DNA of 64,000 nt from the NCBI RefSeq assembly GCF_958450345.1, contig NC_088780.1:135298226-135362225 (forward strand). The letters are read 5' to 3'. This stretch comes from Calliphora vicina. Taxonomy: Eukaryota > Arthropoda > Insecta > Diptera > Calliphoridae. Under the pieces are notes generated by a model that was given only the letters and a program-made list of their open reading frames with translations, made no database searches and had not been told where the DNA came from. Position 1 is the stretch's first letter; each line of letters opens with the position of its first letter. Made by a program: the position numbers and the translations under genes. Below are positions 44,085 through 55,964 of this stretch, piece after piece.

Positions 44085-45155
44085 AATACATAAAATTATT
44101 ATAAACTTCCGAGTCATTAAACAAGTTTTTATTAATTTTGACTTAGATGAAAGTAGATGTTGAATAGTTTTCGAGAAAAATTGAATACTCAGAATTACGA
44201 TTATGGAATTAGAGTTTAATATTGTTCAATATATAAACGAAGTATATATTGGCATTGAATCTATATATAACTCGTTCGTCGTTTGCAAATAAAAACCTAA
44301 ATACATTTGTATTTAGGAAACTTTATACCACCGAACTTAAACTTATTCGGCAATATCACTTAATATCCCAAAAAAAAAAAACTAAATCTACTCAAGATGC
44401 ACTAAATCTAAATTAGAAAACTATAGTAACAACAACAACTAAAAAGCACTCAACATAATTCCTACTTTTCTACACTAGTAACTAGTGTAGCCGAGTGTTA
44501 CACAAACGTGCCAGAGGCATGAATGAAAAACAGCTTCACAGTGATAAAGTTAAAGAAAAAAAATCTAAGTAAATTTCACAAAATACTTGTACAATATAAA
44601 AAATGTTTATAAAAATAGAGAGAAAAGATCTAAATATAAAACTAAAAATAAAAATATGATTAAATAAGTATTTAGGAAACGTATACAATTTGCAACAAAC
44701 TAAAGTAAAGATTTTACTTTTGTTTGAGATACAAGTACTAAAAATGCAAAGCAAAGCAAAAAAACAAAAACCAGGAGAAGACAACAACTGTGTAGCTGAA
44801 AATGAAGACGAAGTTTTAGTCGCAGGGCAACATGCAACGTGCAGTTGATATTATGTAAAATAATATTGTTTACAATTACAACAATTGCTAATAGTATTGT
44901 TGTAAAATTGCTAACACAAAAGGAGAAAACTTGTAGGAAAATAACGAAGAAGATAAAAAAAAGAACGAAAAAACAATAGTAAATAAATTGAAAATTACAG
45001 TTTAATGGTTAAGGATGGTCACAAAATACCCTACAGCTACAATTACTAAGTTGCAAGCATAAATCTGTATATACATATATGTATACATTTTTTCTTAAAC
45101 AAATATAATTTTAATACCCTATAGCAGCATTTGTGGGTAGCTTATTTGTACATAT
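44085..45155. other. intergenic, nothing firm
   Basis: AT-rich with AAC/AAA simple runs. A near-perfect palindrome CTACACTAGT-a-ACTAGTGTAG is at 44470-44490. The minus-strand ORF at 44536-44787 is hydrophobic and has no domain. No gene supported. Confidence 0.4.
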
Positions 45156-45157
45156 AC

Positions 45158-45362
45158 AGTGAGTCTCAAAAGTTTTTTTTAAGATAATGAAAATCCTAAA
45201 ATCTACCCATCGATTCAAATTTAAAAGTTTCGGTTTGTTGGAGATTGAGTTGAATAATAGATTCGGTTCTCAAAAAAAAAAAAAACATTTAAGTCGGAAT
45301 ATAATGATTTTTATGATCTTAAAAAATCACTGGTGTATACTCACTTCTGAGACTGTGTGTAT
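45158..45362. mobile_element. candidate degenerate Tc1-type MITE
   Basis: Left ACAGTGAGTCTCAAAAGT and right, reverse complemented, ACAGTCTCAGAAGTGAGT, both followed by a TTTTTAAGAT-AT-AAAATC block. The left end is preceded by TAT. The arms are diverged. Confidence 0.35.
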
Positions 45363-45453
45363 GGCCATTTCCACAGAAAGGTCTACCGGAACCAAAATTA
45401 AACTGTTAATAACCAAATGATTTTTTCTTGTATTATATTAAAAAAAAAATTTA

Positions 45454-46096
45454 TTGGGTGTATGACTTAATAATGAGGGATTTAATAGATGGCGTATCTT
45501 TTGAACGCGGTTTTTGTTTTTAATAACTTATATGTCATTTTGAAGTGTACATATCTGTCATTTATTTTCACTTAATAATTGAACATTATAGTGTAAATAA
45601 CAAAATTCGAAAATTTCGAATTTTGTACCAACAAAGCGTTATATGCTGCAGTACACTTATTGCTCAGACGAGCAGCAATTTCAAAGCTATTGCGAGCAGC
45701 AGGATTCATCCAAAAGCAGGGAATTTGGGTACCATACGAATTGAAGGCGAGAGACCTTGAAAGACGATTTTTTATGTATGAAATGCAGCTTGAACGCTAT
45801 AAAAGAAAATAATTTTTGCACCGAATCAATATAACCGGAATCGTAAGATATCGTATGTGGAGCCCGACCAACTAGCTGAATCGACACCAAAACCAAATAT
45901 CCATGGTGCTAAGATAATGCTCTGTATTTGCTGGGAGTCGAAATCTGACAAGACCATCACAGCGAACCTGTACCGAACGCAACTGCTTCGTTTGAAGCGA
46001 GCATTGGTCGAAAAACGCCCAGAATATGCGACCAGACATGAAACCGTAATATTTCATCATGGCAACACTCGGACACATGTTGCAATACCTGTTAAA
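45454..46096 (+). pseudogene. mariner element, 3'-truncated
   Basis: A TA at 45452-45453 precedes a mariner-type terminal repeat TTGGGTGTATGACTTAATAA. Transposase remnants follow in shifting frames: NLGTIRIEGERP (or, one frame over, IWVPYELKARDLERRF), MQLERYKRK, VEPDQLAESTPKPNIHGAK, MLCICWESK, NLYRTQLLRLKRALVEKRPE and VIFHHGNTRTHVAIPVKNYL. The second catalytic Asp context (HDNAR in the family) is HGNTR, so Asp is lost. Homology stops abruptly at an inverted-repeat junction (46084-46114). Same lineage as the 22.9-kb copy. Confidence 0.85.
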
Positions 46097-46114
46097 AACT
46101 ATTTAACAGGTATT
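46084..46114. repeat. 13-bp-arm hairpin at the mariner breakpoint
   Basis: AATACCTGTTAAA (46084-46096), five bases, then TTTAACAGGTATT (46102-46114), perfect arms. The mariner reading continues normally through AAAACTATTTA in the 23-kb copy, but here it turns back on itself. Confidence 0.85.
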
Positions 46115-47625
46115 GAACACAGACTTGCTGTGTGTAAACAGACGAGCAAGTTTAAAAGGTAATCGAAGAGACTTGCTTCAAGTAAACTTGCTGTGTGTAA
46201 AATCAGACTAAGCAACTTCGAAAAATTTCAAACCTAAGCGTCGCAAACCGGGGTATTGGTGTATTTGACAACCAAGGTTGCCAATTTAGCCATTTTCCGG
46301 CTAAATCCAGCGAAAACACGCTGCGAAATTGTTTCCAAAGCAACAACCTTGATGAAAACCACAGGGTACAACTAGAAGCGCAGCTGAGAGTAACAATAAT
46401 TACTCTCTTCGCACGTACTTGTGATATGTGAATTCACCATACTTATGAGAGAATCATCATCAACATCAAAATACTTGAAATTGTAACTTTGATTTTCCGA
46501 CTAAATACAGATCGAACCACTTTATTACAATTCTACACAATTGGTCAATTCACAAGGTCTCTTATCAGTCATAATGTCTTAATATATCTCGACACGGCAG
46601 CTCGGCAAAGGTCGAAGGTCTCTACTGGTTGGTTACGATAACACAATAAACATAGCATTTGATCCATAAATATTTTTGATCCATCATAAACTCAACATCT
46701 ATATTTAGCACTGAAAAAGTGCTTTAAAAATGCTTGGAGTCTAAAGGTAAATAAAATTGTGAAGATTTCTTTATTATTTTTATTTCAAAGGAAGATGTCG
46801 TTTTTTACTATTGAAATGCCTTTATGAGATTTAAATTCTGGAAATTTGAAATAATTTTTACAATAGTATGACATTTATATGAAACAACCTCCGCGAGCAA
46901 AGAAGCACATTCTGATTAAAATGTTGGAAATATTTATTAAAAGTTAATCAATATTTAAAGAGGCCAACTTTAAATTAACCATTCTAACCAATTTTTACAC
47001 TTCCAATAAAAACATGAATTACATTTTCATGAAACTTCAAAATTTGTGCAATTGACACTTTAAGGTTTAAATATATCATTTGACCATGAATTACACTACC
47101 AGTGAATGTACAAGTAACTAGCAATGTGGCCTATCACTATTACAGAGCAGCTGTAGGGTATAATTATTTACATATACATGATATTTGGCATTCGTCTTTT
47201 TTGTGTGTTTGCCTTATTTTGAATTGTATTTTGTTGCAGTTAAAAGTTATTCATACACTCAGTCCATCAACTAGTCAAACATCTAACTAATTCCATTTTT
47301 TTATTTGTACTTCAGAAAAGTTTTATGGTAAAAAAAAGTAACACTTTTTTTATTTTTAATTTTATTTAAAAGGTCAGAGCTGTGCAATCTATATTAATGA
47401 AAAAAACTCTAGTTGCGTAATATTAATCTTTATGAATGATATCAATATCATACTACTCGTATGTACTTTGAAAACTGAGGATGTGTATTCTTAGGTGGTG
47501 TCTACATTTGTACATAATCTATTTTGACATAGTCCTACAGAGCCGATAAATGACACAGAACTAGTCACGGGATTGATTTCTAGGGGATAGAGGCAGGTTC
47601 TATGTATTTACAGATATCTACACTA
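46115..47625. other. intergenic, mixed
   Basis: An ACTTGCTGTGTGTAAA phrase is repeated at about 46121 and 46186. 46215-46250 carries a CAACTTCGAA and a CGTCGCAAACCGGGG related to the satellite at 48.4 kb. No gene supported. Confidence 0.4.
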
Positions 47626-47629
47626 AACA

Positions 47630-48545
47630 CGACGCAAACCGAAACGACGCACGGTAGCTCATATCTCAATTTCATCGGCCAAAGTCCAACTTTTTGTTAA
47701 CTCCGATTTCAAAAATTTTAATGACATTCAATAGTAAACACATTGAAACTAAGGTAGCCAAAAAATTAGATAAAAACATTGTCCATTGTGTGCGTGGCAT
47801 GCTGTTGAAGTCAAATATTTTATGTCATTTTATAAAAAAAATGTTATTTTTGTAAATTTGATAAGAAGTAAATTATCATTACTCGCAAACTATTATCGAT
47901 AATTGGATGATTTTTCTTTTGTTATGTTGGTAGGATAATAGTCTTTAAGAACTGGTATGACTTGTTACTGTACCGTTTATACCTGTTGTGTTATTAGTTT
48001 TCTTCTCAGGTACTATATTTTAGTCAAATTTGAATTTCAGTGGAATAAAAGTGTTTAGGGTCAAAAGGGGTTAAACAAATTTTACTACCAGGAGAAAGGC
48101 CAAATCCTCATTTTCATACTAAATGCTATAAAAATTAAAAGTTCAACTTTAACCTTAAATTGGAGAAAAATTGATGAAGTTATCTGTCTATAAACAAATT
48201 CTAAAATATCTCTATCGGTTCAAAAGTTACAGAGTTTTGGCCGATGAAAAACGATAATGAGCCACTGTGCGACGCAGATCGAAGCACGTTTTCCCATAAA
48301 TTTGTATTGATTTTCATTTAATTGGTTGAAATTAGAAGAAAAAATTGATTTTTCGATACAAACATTTTCATATTAACGACGCAAATCGAAGTATAAACGA
48401 CGCAACTTCGAATACATGCGGCGCAAACAGAAACAAAAACGACGCAAATCGAAGGACTAACGACGCAACTTCGAAGCCATGTGACGGAAACTGAAATAAA
48501 GCCGACGCAACTTCAAAACGACGAACAACGAAGCGATGCAAACCG
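47630..48545 (+). repeat. GACGCAA repeat with a 21/63-bp higher-order array
   Basis: CGACGCAA units occur at 47630 and 47645, are interrupted by the Transib-like element, and resume at 48270. A strict 21-base register runs at 48377, 48398, 48419, 48440, 48461, 48482 and 48503. Units 1 and 4 share CGACGCAAATCGAAG, units 2 and 5 share CGACGCAACTTCGAA, and units 3 and 6 share a GACGGAAACTGAAA-like form, so the array is a 63-base trimer repeated twice plus a partial third. Stops in frame exclude coding. Confidence 0.8.
47650..48269. mobile_element. 620-bp non-autonomous Transib-like element, CGACG duplication
   Basis: Left end CACGGTAGCTCATATCTCAA; right end reverse complemented CACAGTGGCTCATTATCG. 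Both then read TTTCATCGGCCAAA, giving about 38-bp inverted repeats. CGACG lies directly outside both ends (47645-47649 and 48270-48274). Removing the element and one CGACG restores a GACGCAA repeat unit. A CAC(A)GTG terminus with a 5-bp CGNCG-type target duplication is known for Transib transposons. No transposase ORF, so it would depend on one supplied elsewhere. Confidence 0.75.
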
Positions 48546-48549
48546 GGTT

Positions 48550-49850
48550 ATTTGTGTAGATTGTAGTATATTGAATAGTCCTTATTCGAAAATAATTTTA
48601 AATTCTTTAATAAAATATCATAGCAAATATTGACAAGAGGAAAATATATTTAAAGCAATTGATGACATATGAAAATTTTAGCACAGTAAGATTTCCCTCT
48701 ATGGCTGCAAATTTGTTGGTAGTAACCAACGTCATTGCTTTTTTTCTATAAATAACAAAAAATTGTAGGAGTAGATTGTTGGAGATGGTGGAAACAAAAA
48801 GTGGTAATATTAACGCCCATTGAAAATGTCAGCAAAAAAAACTTTGAATTCCATATTTTTCCTCAATATACAAACAATGTGATATATAGCATTTAAATTA
48901 TATTGTGGTATGTTGATTTGAGTGAATATTTGCGAAAGTTCACTCCTTTTAATGTGTACAAAAATAGAAGAATAAAATAGAAGATTAAGGCGGGGTAAAT
49001 TATCAAAATTATAAACATAGTTAAGGCTTAATCAATGTTTAAATATATTTTTTTCATACAAATTAAATAAATTTTAACCTTTGTTTAAAATTTAATAAGT
49101 TACCCGGCCTAAGTCAGGGATTACATATAAAACCAGATGGGGATTACATACTTTGAGCATATTGAGGCCATGCAAATATCTGTGCTACAATTGTATGCAG
49201 CACTTTATTTCATATAGGTACATATGTATATTGCATATGTAATTTTTATTTTAATTTTTTCCATTTCGTCATGATATGTAAAAGTTCATTTACACGTGCG
49301 ACCGACCATTGTTTGACTCATACCACCTCCAATACCTTGAGTAACACCAGCCAATCTCTCTTACATTACATTGATTTAAGGAAACAAGTTGTTGAACAAA
49401 TAAAAGAAAAACGAAAATAGTTTTTCTTTGGTTCAATAATTTGTGGGCTACCAAACAAATGGTGGTATGCTTAGTTGGAAATTGAATATGAAACTTATTT
49501 AAACGCAACTCCAAACTTCACAGCCCAAAAGGCTCGGATAAACATTATCCGAGTTTACTAAAATTTTTATAGTTGGACTCTGTTCAAATTTTCAAACTTC
49601 AAAACCCATGACCTCAGTTAAACATTATCCGATTTGTCTTATTATTGTCAGATTTATTCAAATTTCGTAAGAATTACATTAAATTGAGACGAAGCACAAA
49701 CATTTTTTAGTGGCATATCTTATAAGGATTCCCAGAATATTTGTTTTTTAGCAACAACCGTTAGTGAGCTGTTTTTTAATATTTACGAATATGTATTAGT
49801 TTTTAAAGGTTAATTAATATATACTTGATTCAAGCGAAGACGTAAAAAAC
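48550..49850. other. intergenic, nothing recognised
   Basis: AT-rich; no supported gene. The minus-strand ORF 49290-49514 has no domain. Confidence 0.4.
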
Positions 49851-49854
49851 CGAA

Positions 49855-50020
49855 AAATCGTCGCATGGCTTCGAAGTTGCGTCGTTTGTACTTCGTCGTA
49901 AATATGAATATGTTTGTATCGAAAAATCATTTTTTTCAGGTAAAATTGTGAATCTCGGAACCAATTAAATGAAAATCAATATAAATGTAAGGAAAACTGT
50001 GCTTTGGAAAAGATGGCACA
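49855..50020 (-). repeat. inverted copy of the GACGCAA repeat flank
   Basis: TTCGAAGTTGCGTCGTTTGT and TGTTTGTATCGAAAAATCAT, then AACCAATTAAATGAAAATCA, are the reverse complement of 48290-48415. It ends beside the 938-bp duplication. Confidence 0.8.
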
Positions 50021-50023
50021 GTC

Positions 50024-50961
50024 CACAGAGGGATGGCTTCATACATTCTTTGGCAAAAATTATAAGGAGCGGTCGTAGAGCTCTGAAATTTGGCACAGAA
50101 AATTATATGGACCAAACTAAGAAAAAAATAAAATTTTATCAAAATCGACCACGACCAACGCCCACTGCCCATATAATCCAAGTAAAAGTCTAGAAATTTG
50201 GTACATATATTTTCTGAAACAAAATAAGAACGTATGCCGAGTTTCAATAAAATCGGCCATGCCCACCGCATACCGCCAATGCAATCCAAATGCAATACAT
50301 GTTTGTGTACAAATTATAAGGAATGGTCGTAGAGCATTGAAATTTGGCACCGAGAATTATATGGATTAAATTAAGAAAAAAATACAATTTTATCAAAATC
50401 GATCACGCCCAACACCCACTGCCCATACAATCCAACTAGATTTTTTCGCATAAAATTTTTCCTATCCAAGTAAAAGTCTAGCAATTTGGTGCATATATAG
50501 TTTTTGAAACAAAAGAAGAACGCATGCCGAGTTTCAATAAAATCGGTCACGCCCACCGCCCACGAAACCCATACATAGATAAGAATTTTTTTGATATTTC
50601 GTTTATTATTCGACAAAAAATTTTAAGTTTTCATCCTGTTCCGAAAACTATTTTTTTTTTAATCGAAACAAGACACTCCCAACTTTCATTTTATTAAAAA
50701 AACAGCTTGGGGGAAAGTGGGGCTACATTTTTTTTCATGGAAAATCAAAAATAAAATAATTTTATATATCTTCTTAACGGTTTATGTTATCCCCATAATT
50801 TTTCTTTTTGATTTATGGAGAAATGTTATATTTTGCAAATATGTTAAAGGTAAATGGTATTATTAGGAAAATTATACATATATAAACCACTGAATTGCGT
50901 GAAAATATAAGTACATTTTTGCTTAACACCCTTGCATGGACTTTACTTAAATTTTATAAAA
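50024..50961. repeat. 938-bp tandem duplication, copy 1
   Basis: Begins CACAGAGGGATGGCTTCATA and is followed directly by copy 2. I found no difference between the copies when comparing line by line, and reading frames in both give identical peptides. The unit is an inverse relative of 7320-7935 and has its own internal repeat of about 270 bases (AAATTATAAGGAGCGGTCGT near 50058, AAATTATAAGGAATGGTCGT near 50310). Non-coding. Confidence 0.9.
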
Positions 50962-51899
50962 CACAGAGGGATGGCTTCATACATTCTTTGGCAAAAATTA
51001 TAAGGAGCGGTCGTAGAGCTCTGAAATTTGGCACAGAAAATTATATGGACCAAACTAAGAAAAAAATAAAATTTTATCAAAATCGACCACGACCAACGCC
51101 CACTGCCCATATAATCCAAGTAAAAGTCTAGAAATTTGGTACATATATTTTCTGAAACAAAATAAGAACGTATGCCGAGTTTCAATAAAATCGGCCATGC
51201 CCACCGCATACCGCCAATGCAATCCAAATGCAATACATGTTTGTGTACAAATTATAAGGAATGGTCGTAGAGCATTGAAATTTGGCACCGAGAATTATAT
51301 GGATTAAATTAAGAAAAAAATACAATTTTATCAAAATCGATCACGCCCAACACCCACTGCCCATACAATCCAACTAGATTTTTTCGCATAAAATTTTTCC
51401 TATCCAAGTAAAAGTCTAGCAATTTGGTGCATATATAGTTTTTGAAACAAAAGAAGAACGCATGCCGAGTTTCAATAAAATCGGTCACGCCCACCGCCCA
51501 CGAAACCCATACATAGATAAGAATTTTTTTGATATTTCGTTTATTATTCGACAAAAAATTTTAAGTTTTCATCCTGTTCCGAAAACTATTTTTTTTTTAA
51601 TCGAAACAAGACACTCCCAACTTTCATTTTATTAAAAAAACAGCTTGGGGGAAAGTGGGGCTACATTTTTTTTCATGGAAAATCAAAAATAAAATAATTT
51701 TATATATCTTCTTAACGGTTTATGTTATCCCCATAATTTTTCTTTTTGATTTATGGAGAAATGTTATATTTTGCAAATATGTTAAAGGTAAATGGTATTA
51801 TTAGGAAAATTATACATATATAAACCACTGAATTGCGTGAAAATATAAGTACATTTTTGCTTAACACCCTTGCATGGACTTTACTTAAATTTTATAAAA
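50962..51899. repeat. 938-bp tandem duplication, copy 2
   Basis: Second copy, same orientation, ending TTACTTAAATTTTATAAAA. The junction has no spacer. ORFs in it mirror those of copy 1 and are repeat shadows. Confidence 0.9.
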
Positions 51900-53630
51900 A
51901 TAAAATAAAATTTTTCTTAAAACTATAAGTGTCTTTAAACATTTCTCTACAAAACTGCATCATTTGATTTTTGAAATTGAGTATTTGAAAAATTGACTTT
52001 TTGACACTAAAATCCCTGCTACCATAAATCTACTAAACATCAAACTGAAAATAAAATGGAATGAACCTTCTATATTATTCATATGTACTCTTTTAAAATA
52101 GAACTACAACCTCCTTTAGTGATTAAGGAATCCTGTAAAGATTTAGTAACGTATCTAGATAAATAGTTTTATATATTTCTTCTTTGATCTTCAATATTCC
52201 GGATAGCGCATTTATCACGAATTGTATCACCTTAATAAGCGGCATACGTCGTAATTTATTCATCTAATTTCTGCGGCCTAGTTTTCAATTTATAGAAGTG
52301 CATTAACGATTCCATACAACCGATAAATATTTGTTATTTAACTGGTTTCACTTCAAATTTTTTTCTGCTGTTCATTTGGTGAAAAACAACGACTTTGGCA
52401 ACTAGTGTGATGCAATCGCAGCACGAAGTTTAAGTTCATTTGGTCGTTGTTAACGCGGTTGTAGTACTTTTTTTATTTAACGTTTTTCTTCATTTTAAAC
52501 AGTTTTTTACGTTTATGTTTCTTAAAAGGGTCATCAAGTTTTTTCTCCTATATTTTCATGGCTCGTTTGTGTATTTGTAGTTGTTGCTTACAACGTTTTA
52601 TCTTTCTTTCTTCGATTCAAATGGTGTTAATAGTGCAAAATGTTGTTATTTTACTACTTTGTTAACAAACCTTTTTTTCTAGTATTTGCTGTTTGTTTGC
52701 TTTAAACAAAATGAATAAAAAATAGTTCATTTTTTTATTTGTAAATATGAGCTTATTTTGTTTTTCTTCTGTGTTTTCTAACTTCCTTCATGGCGTTTTT
52801 CTTTATTTTTTTTCAGTTTTTTACTGGCGATTTATTTCTGCGTTTTTATTTTCACCTAGCTAGAGTTTAAAATGTTCTGTTTCCAAACTACCAGCAGTTT
52901 ATAAAGTTTCTAATTAGTTTTTTCTTCTTCTAATTGGTAAATTTATTGTTGCTATTGTTTTCCTTATATTGTATTTTTTTTATACTTGTTTCTTGCTGCA
53001 TAAATTAGAAAAAAAAAGAAATAATTTATATAATGACGGGGAGGACAACATAAATATTAAATATTTTGTTGTTGTTGTTGTCTTGTGTCAAAGACATCAA
53101 TTAATTTTAAATTAGATCACTTTTTTTTTGCCAGAAACTTAGTTTCTTTTGTAGTTTCTTGTAATTACCGGGTTGTGCTGGTAGAATGAAAGGTAAACAT
53201 TTAGCAATAAATTAATTAAGTACGACTATGTAGTAAAAATTATTCTAGGAAATATTTTTTTAATTAAACAAAAATTTTGTGTGATTGTTACTTTGAAGTT
53301 TTATAAAAATGTCTTAAGAATGTTATGATTTAGATGTAAGAAAAAAGAATAAGGGGCTATAAAATAAAAGTAAGTGTACTAAAATGCAATTATTGGTGTA
53401 TTTTATACCTCCATCGTTTGATTTCACCACTTATTGGCTCATATGTCAAACCACAACAGTATTGTGCTTATTTGGCCCAATCAAATGCAACCGTGGCGCG
53501 GCAATCATGTGAAAATAAACCAATATTTATTATCTTCTAGTGCGGCTATTAAAGAATTTTTTTAAATGAAATATTTATTTGTAGCAGCATTTATTTTCGA
53601 AAGTAGAATAAGTTTTCATTCTTGTATTTA
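51900..53630. other. intergenic, T-rich
   Basis: T-rich plus-strand DNA from 52440 to 53130 with a TTGTTGTTGTTG run at about 53068. No coding frame or splice pattern recognised. It could be host untranslated or intronic DNA, but nothing decides that. Confidence 0.4.
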
Positions 53631-53633
53631 TTA

Positions 53634-54224
53634 TGTGCCGAATCTTTTATACCCTTCACCAAATTATACTTCAAAATACAAATTTAAAATATTTTTAGGT
53701 AAACAAAATAATTTTTTTTCCAAAGTTGTTTTTTTCATTTTTTTTCGAATTGTTATTTTAAATTTTTTTTTTTTTTTAAAAAAATTTTGAATTTTTAAAT
53801 TTTTAAAAAAAAAAATTTTGTTCAAAAACTATTTGTTCCGATTTTGACCCATTATATTTCCCACTTATTATGGTCTTTTATACGTCGTTGCAAAGGTCTT
53901 TGAAATATCTATCACTAGATACCCACATTGTCTGTATTAATGACTTAGTAATCCAGATATAGGTCAACAATCGGTGTTGTCCTGTTTTTTTACTCATATC
54001 TCAGGACCAATTTTAGATAGGAAACTTCACTAAAGTATGTCTGACAGAATTATTGAAGATTTGGATCCCGAAGATATCTGGGGTCTTCAGAAAATTAATT
54101 TCAACAGACTGTTAAGGATCCAGAATATATATACTTTATAGGGTCGGAAAATTTTATTGTGGAAATTACAAACGGAATGACAAACTTATATATACCCTTC
54201 TCACGAAGATGAAGGGTATTAAAA
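53634..54224 (-). mobile_element. DINE-1-like element, nearly complete (reverse)
   Basis: TGTGCCGAATCTTTTATACC (half the hairpin only), GACTTAGTAATCCAGATATA, GATTTGGATCCCGAAGATAT, then a collapsed GTCY tract (only CAGACTGTTAAGGATCC remains), ending ACAAACTTATATATACCCTT and GAAGATGAAGGGTATT. About 590 bp. Confidence 0.8.
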
Positions 54225-54304
54225 GTGATATGGTGTTAGGGGCAATACAGAAGAAGGCAATCAGTGCTACTTTTTGTGAGCCACTCTCTGACCCATATAC
54301 TTAT

Positions 54305-55525
54305 TTTCATTTCTTTATTTTATTTATTCATTTATGTAATATCAAGCCTTATAGGCCAAAATAACAATATTACAAGTAAATAATACCTGAGATTCTTATA
54401 ACTATTTTCAATTAATAAATTCAATAAAAACAAAAATAAATTTTCACTTTAGATTAAGGCTCCCCAGCCACATTAAAAAAAATATGTATTAATAAATATC
54501 ATAATTATATTTATTGTCCATCAGTAGCTATTCGTGAGTATTTAAAAAGTCTAAAATTTTTAAACGAAAGGCATTGTTAGAACAAGAAAAAATACGTAAC
54601 GTAATAGGCAAAAAGTTCCAGAGTCTTGCTATCCGCACAATAAAAGATTTTTCACAAAAAGATGTTGAGATTCTAGGTAAATATATTTGGGGATTTCTAG
54701 TAGATCGCGTAAAAACAAAAGTTCTGCATAACCGAGGAGGTTTGGCATTTTTTATGACTTTATAAAACAAAAACAAATTTCGACATTTAATAAAGTTATT
54801 AAAAGTACATCCAAGAAAACGAGAAGCAACGTTCGTAATATGTTCAAAGCGTCTAACATTATAAACAAAACGCACTATTAAGTTAAATATACGACAAATC
54901 CTTCTCAATCGCATAGAGCCAGTACCAGAGTAAACCTCAAGACCTTATAAGATTTGTGAAAACATTAAAGCATGAGCCAAATTATATATAATTCGCAATG
55001 GTAAATATAAGTTAGTAGAATAAATTTTACGTAATATACCACAAATTTTTCCATAAACCATATCAATGTGGAGATCAAAAGAAATTTTGCTATACAAATG
55101 TATACCTAGACACTTAATACGATCGACTAAGGCTATTTGAACGTTACCCAAAACAATATTAATGTCAGGAAAGAAACGACTAATTGGACCGAACATAATG
55201 GCTTTAGACTTTGCGGGATTAATAGGGGATTAATAACGTGAAAAGTAGGGGACCTAAAACGGAACCTTGAGGAACATCAGTTGATAAAACACGAAGAGAT
55301 GAAGTAGTTCCATTATAGTCCACATATTGTGATCTACCAGCCAAATACGAGAATATAAGTTTACAAGCTGATTTAGAAAAGTTGTATTCATCTTTGAGTT
55401 TCCTTATCATCATAGAATGACAAATAGAACCAAAAGCATTAGCAAGATCCAGAGAGACAAGGACACTTAGCTTGTTATCATTAATACATTCACGAATGTG
55501 ATCCGTAAGATCCGTATTTATTCAT
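54305..55525 (-). pseudogene. non-LTR retrotransposon (LINE) reverse-transcriptase remnant
   Basis: Minus strand, 5' to 3': RECINDNKLSVLVSLDLANA (the first catalytic Asp block, LDLANAF), KLKDEYNFSKSACKLIFSYL, then VPQGSVLGPLLFTLLI, the RT finger/palm block. The reading then jumps to NPAKSKAIMFGPISRFFPDI, so the YxDD catalytic motif is deleted. Further on: RIKCLGIHLYSKISFDLHID, and C-terminal MRLRRICRIFNLIVRFVYN to RLWNFLPITLR. The 3' end near 54305 has A/T-rich AATAAATAAAATAAAG on the coding strand. 5'-truncated and catalytically dead. Clade not decided (Jockey/CR1-like wording). Confidence 0.85.
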
Positions 55526-55529
55526 TTTT

Positions 55530-55960
55530 TTCATCGTCAAGTCCACACACGATAATTAAAGCCGACGCAATTTTCTTCTTTTTTTTTAGTTAACAAATCA
55601 TTTTTTCACAAATAGATTAAAATATGTTATGTTTATGTAAACAAAACAAAATTTAACATCTAACACAACAGCTGTTTCTCATAGTTGTCGTATTCTAGAA
55701 CAATCGTGTGACTGGAATGCGGCAATTATTGTCACTAAACCTTTTTGTGGCAATTTACGACAATAAAATTTATGTAAAATGAGGCAATCATGTGATTGCA
55801 GAGAATTTGATTGGGACAATTTCTTTATTGGGCACCAATTCAATAACAATAAAAATCTTATAAAATTGGTGTATTGCGACAAATATTTCATGCTATGTTG
55901 TGATGGCACATGCTATGCAAACTCAAATCATATACATATGTATTTACATTGTCATGTTAT
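55530..55960. other. intergenic, nothing recognised
   Basis: AT-rich. AAGCCGACGCAA at about 55559 is an isolated match to the 48-kb satellite motif. No gene. Confidence 0.4.
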
Positions 55961-55964
55961 GTCA

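Noticed and set aside
45187..45420. 77-codon plus-strand ORF
   Set aside because: It runs across a candidate MITE and a poly-A run, with no recognisable domain.
48377..48523. A coding heptapeptide repeat (21 bases is seven codons)
   Set aside because: Every frame contains stops within the array (for example TAA in unit 4 and TGA near unit 5), so it is satellite DNA.
49936..51554. Paired ORFs of 77-119 codons on the minus strand with identical peptides
   Set aside because: Identity comes from the 938-bp duplication. The frames are broken in the related repeat at 7.3-8.0 kb, so no selection for protein is visible.
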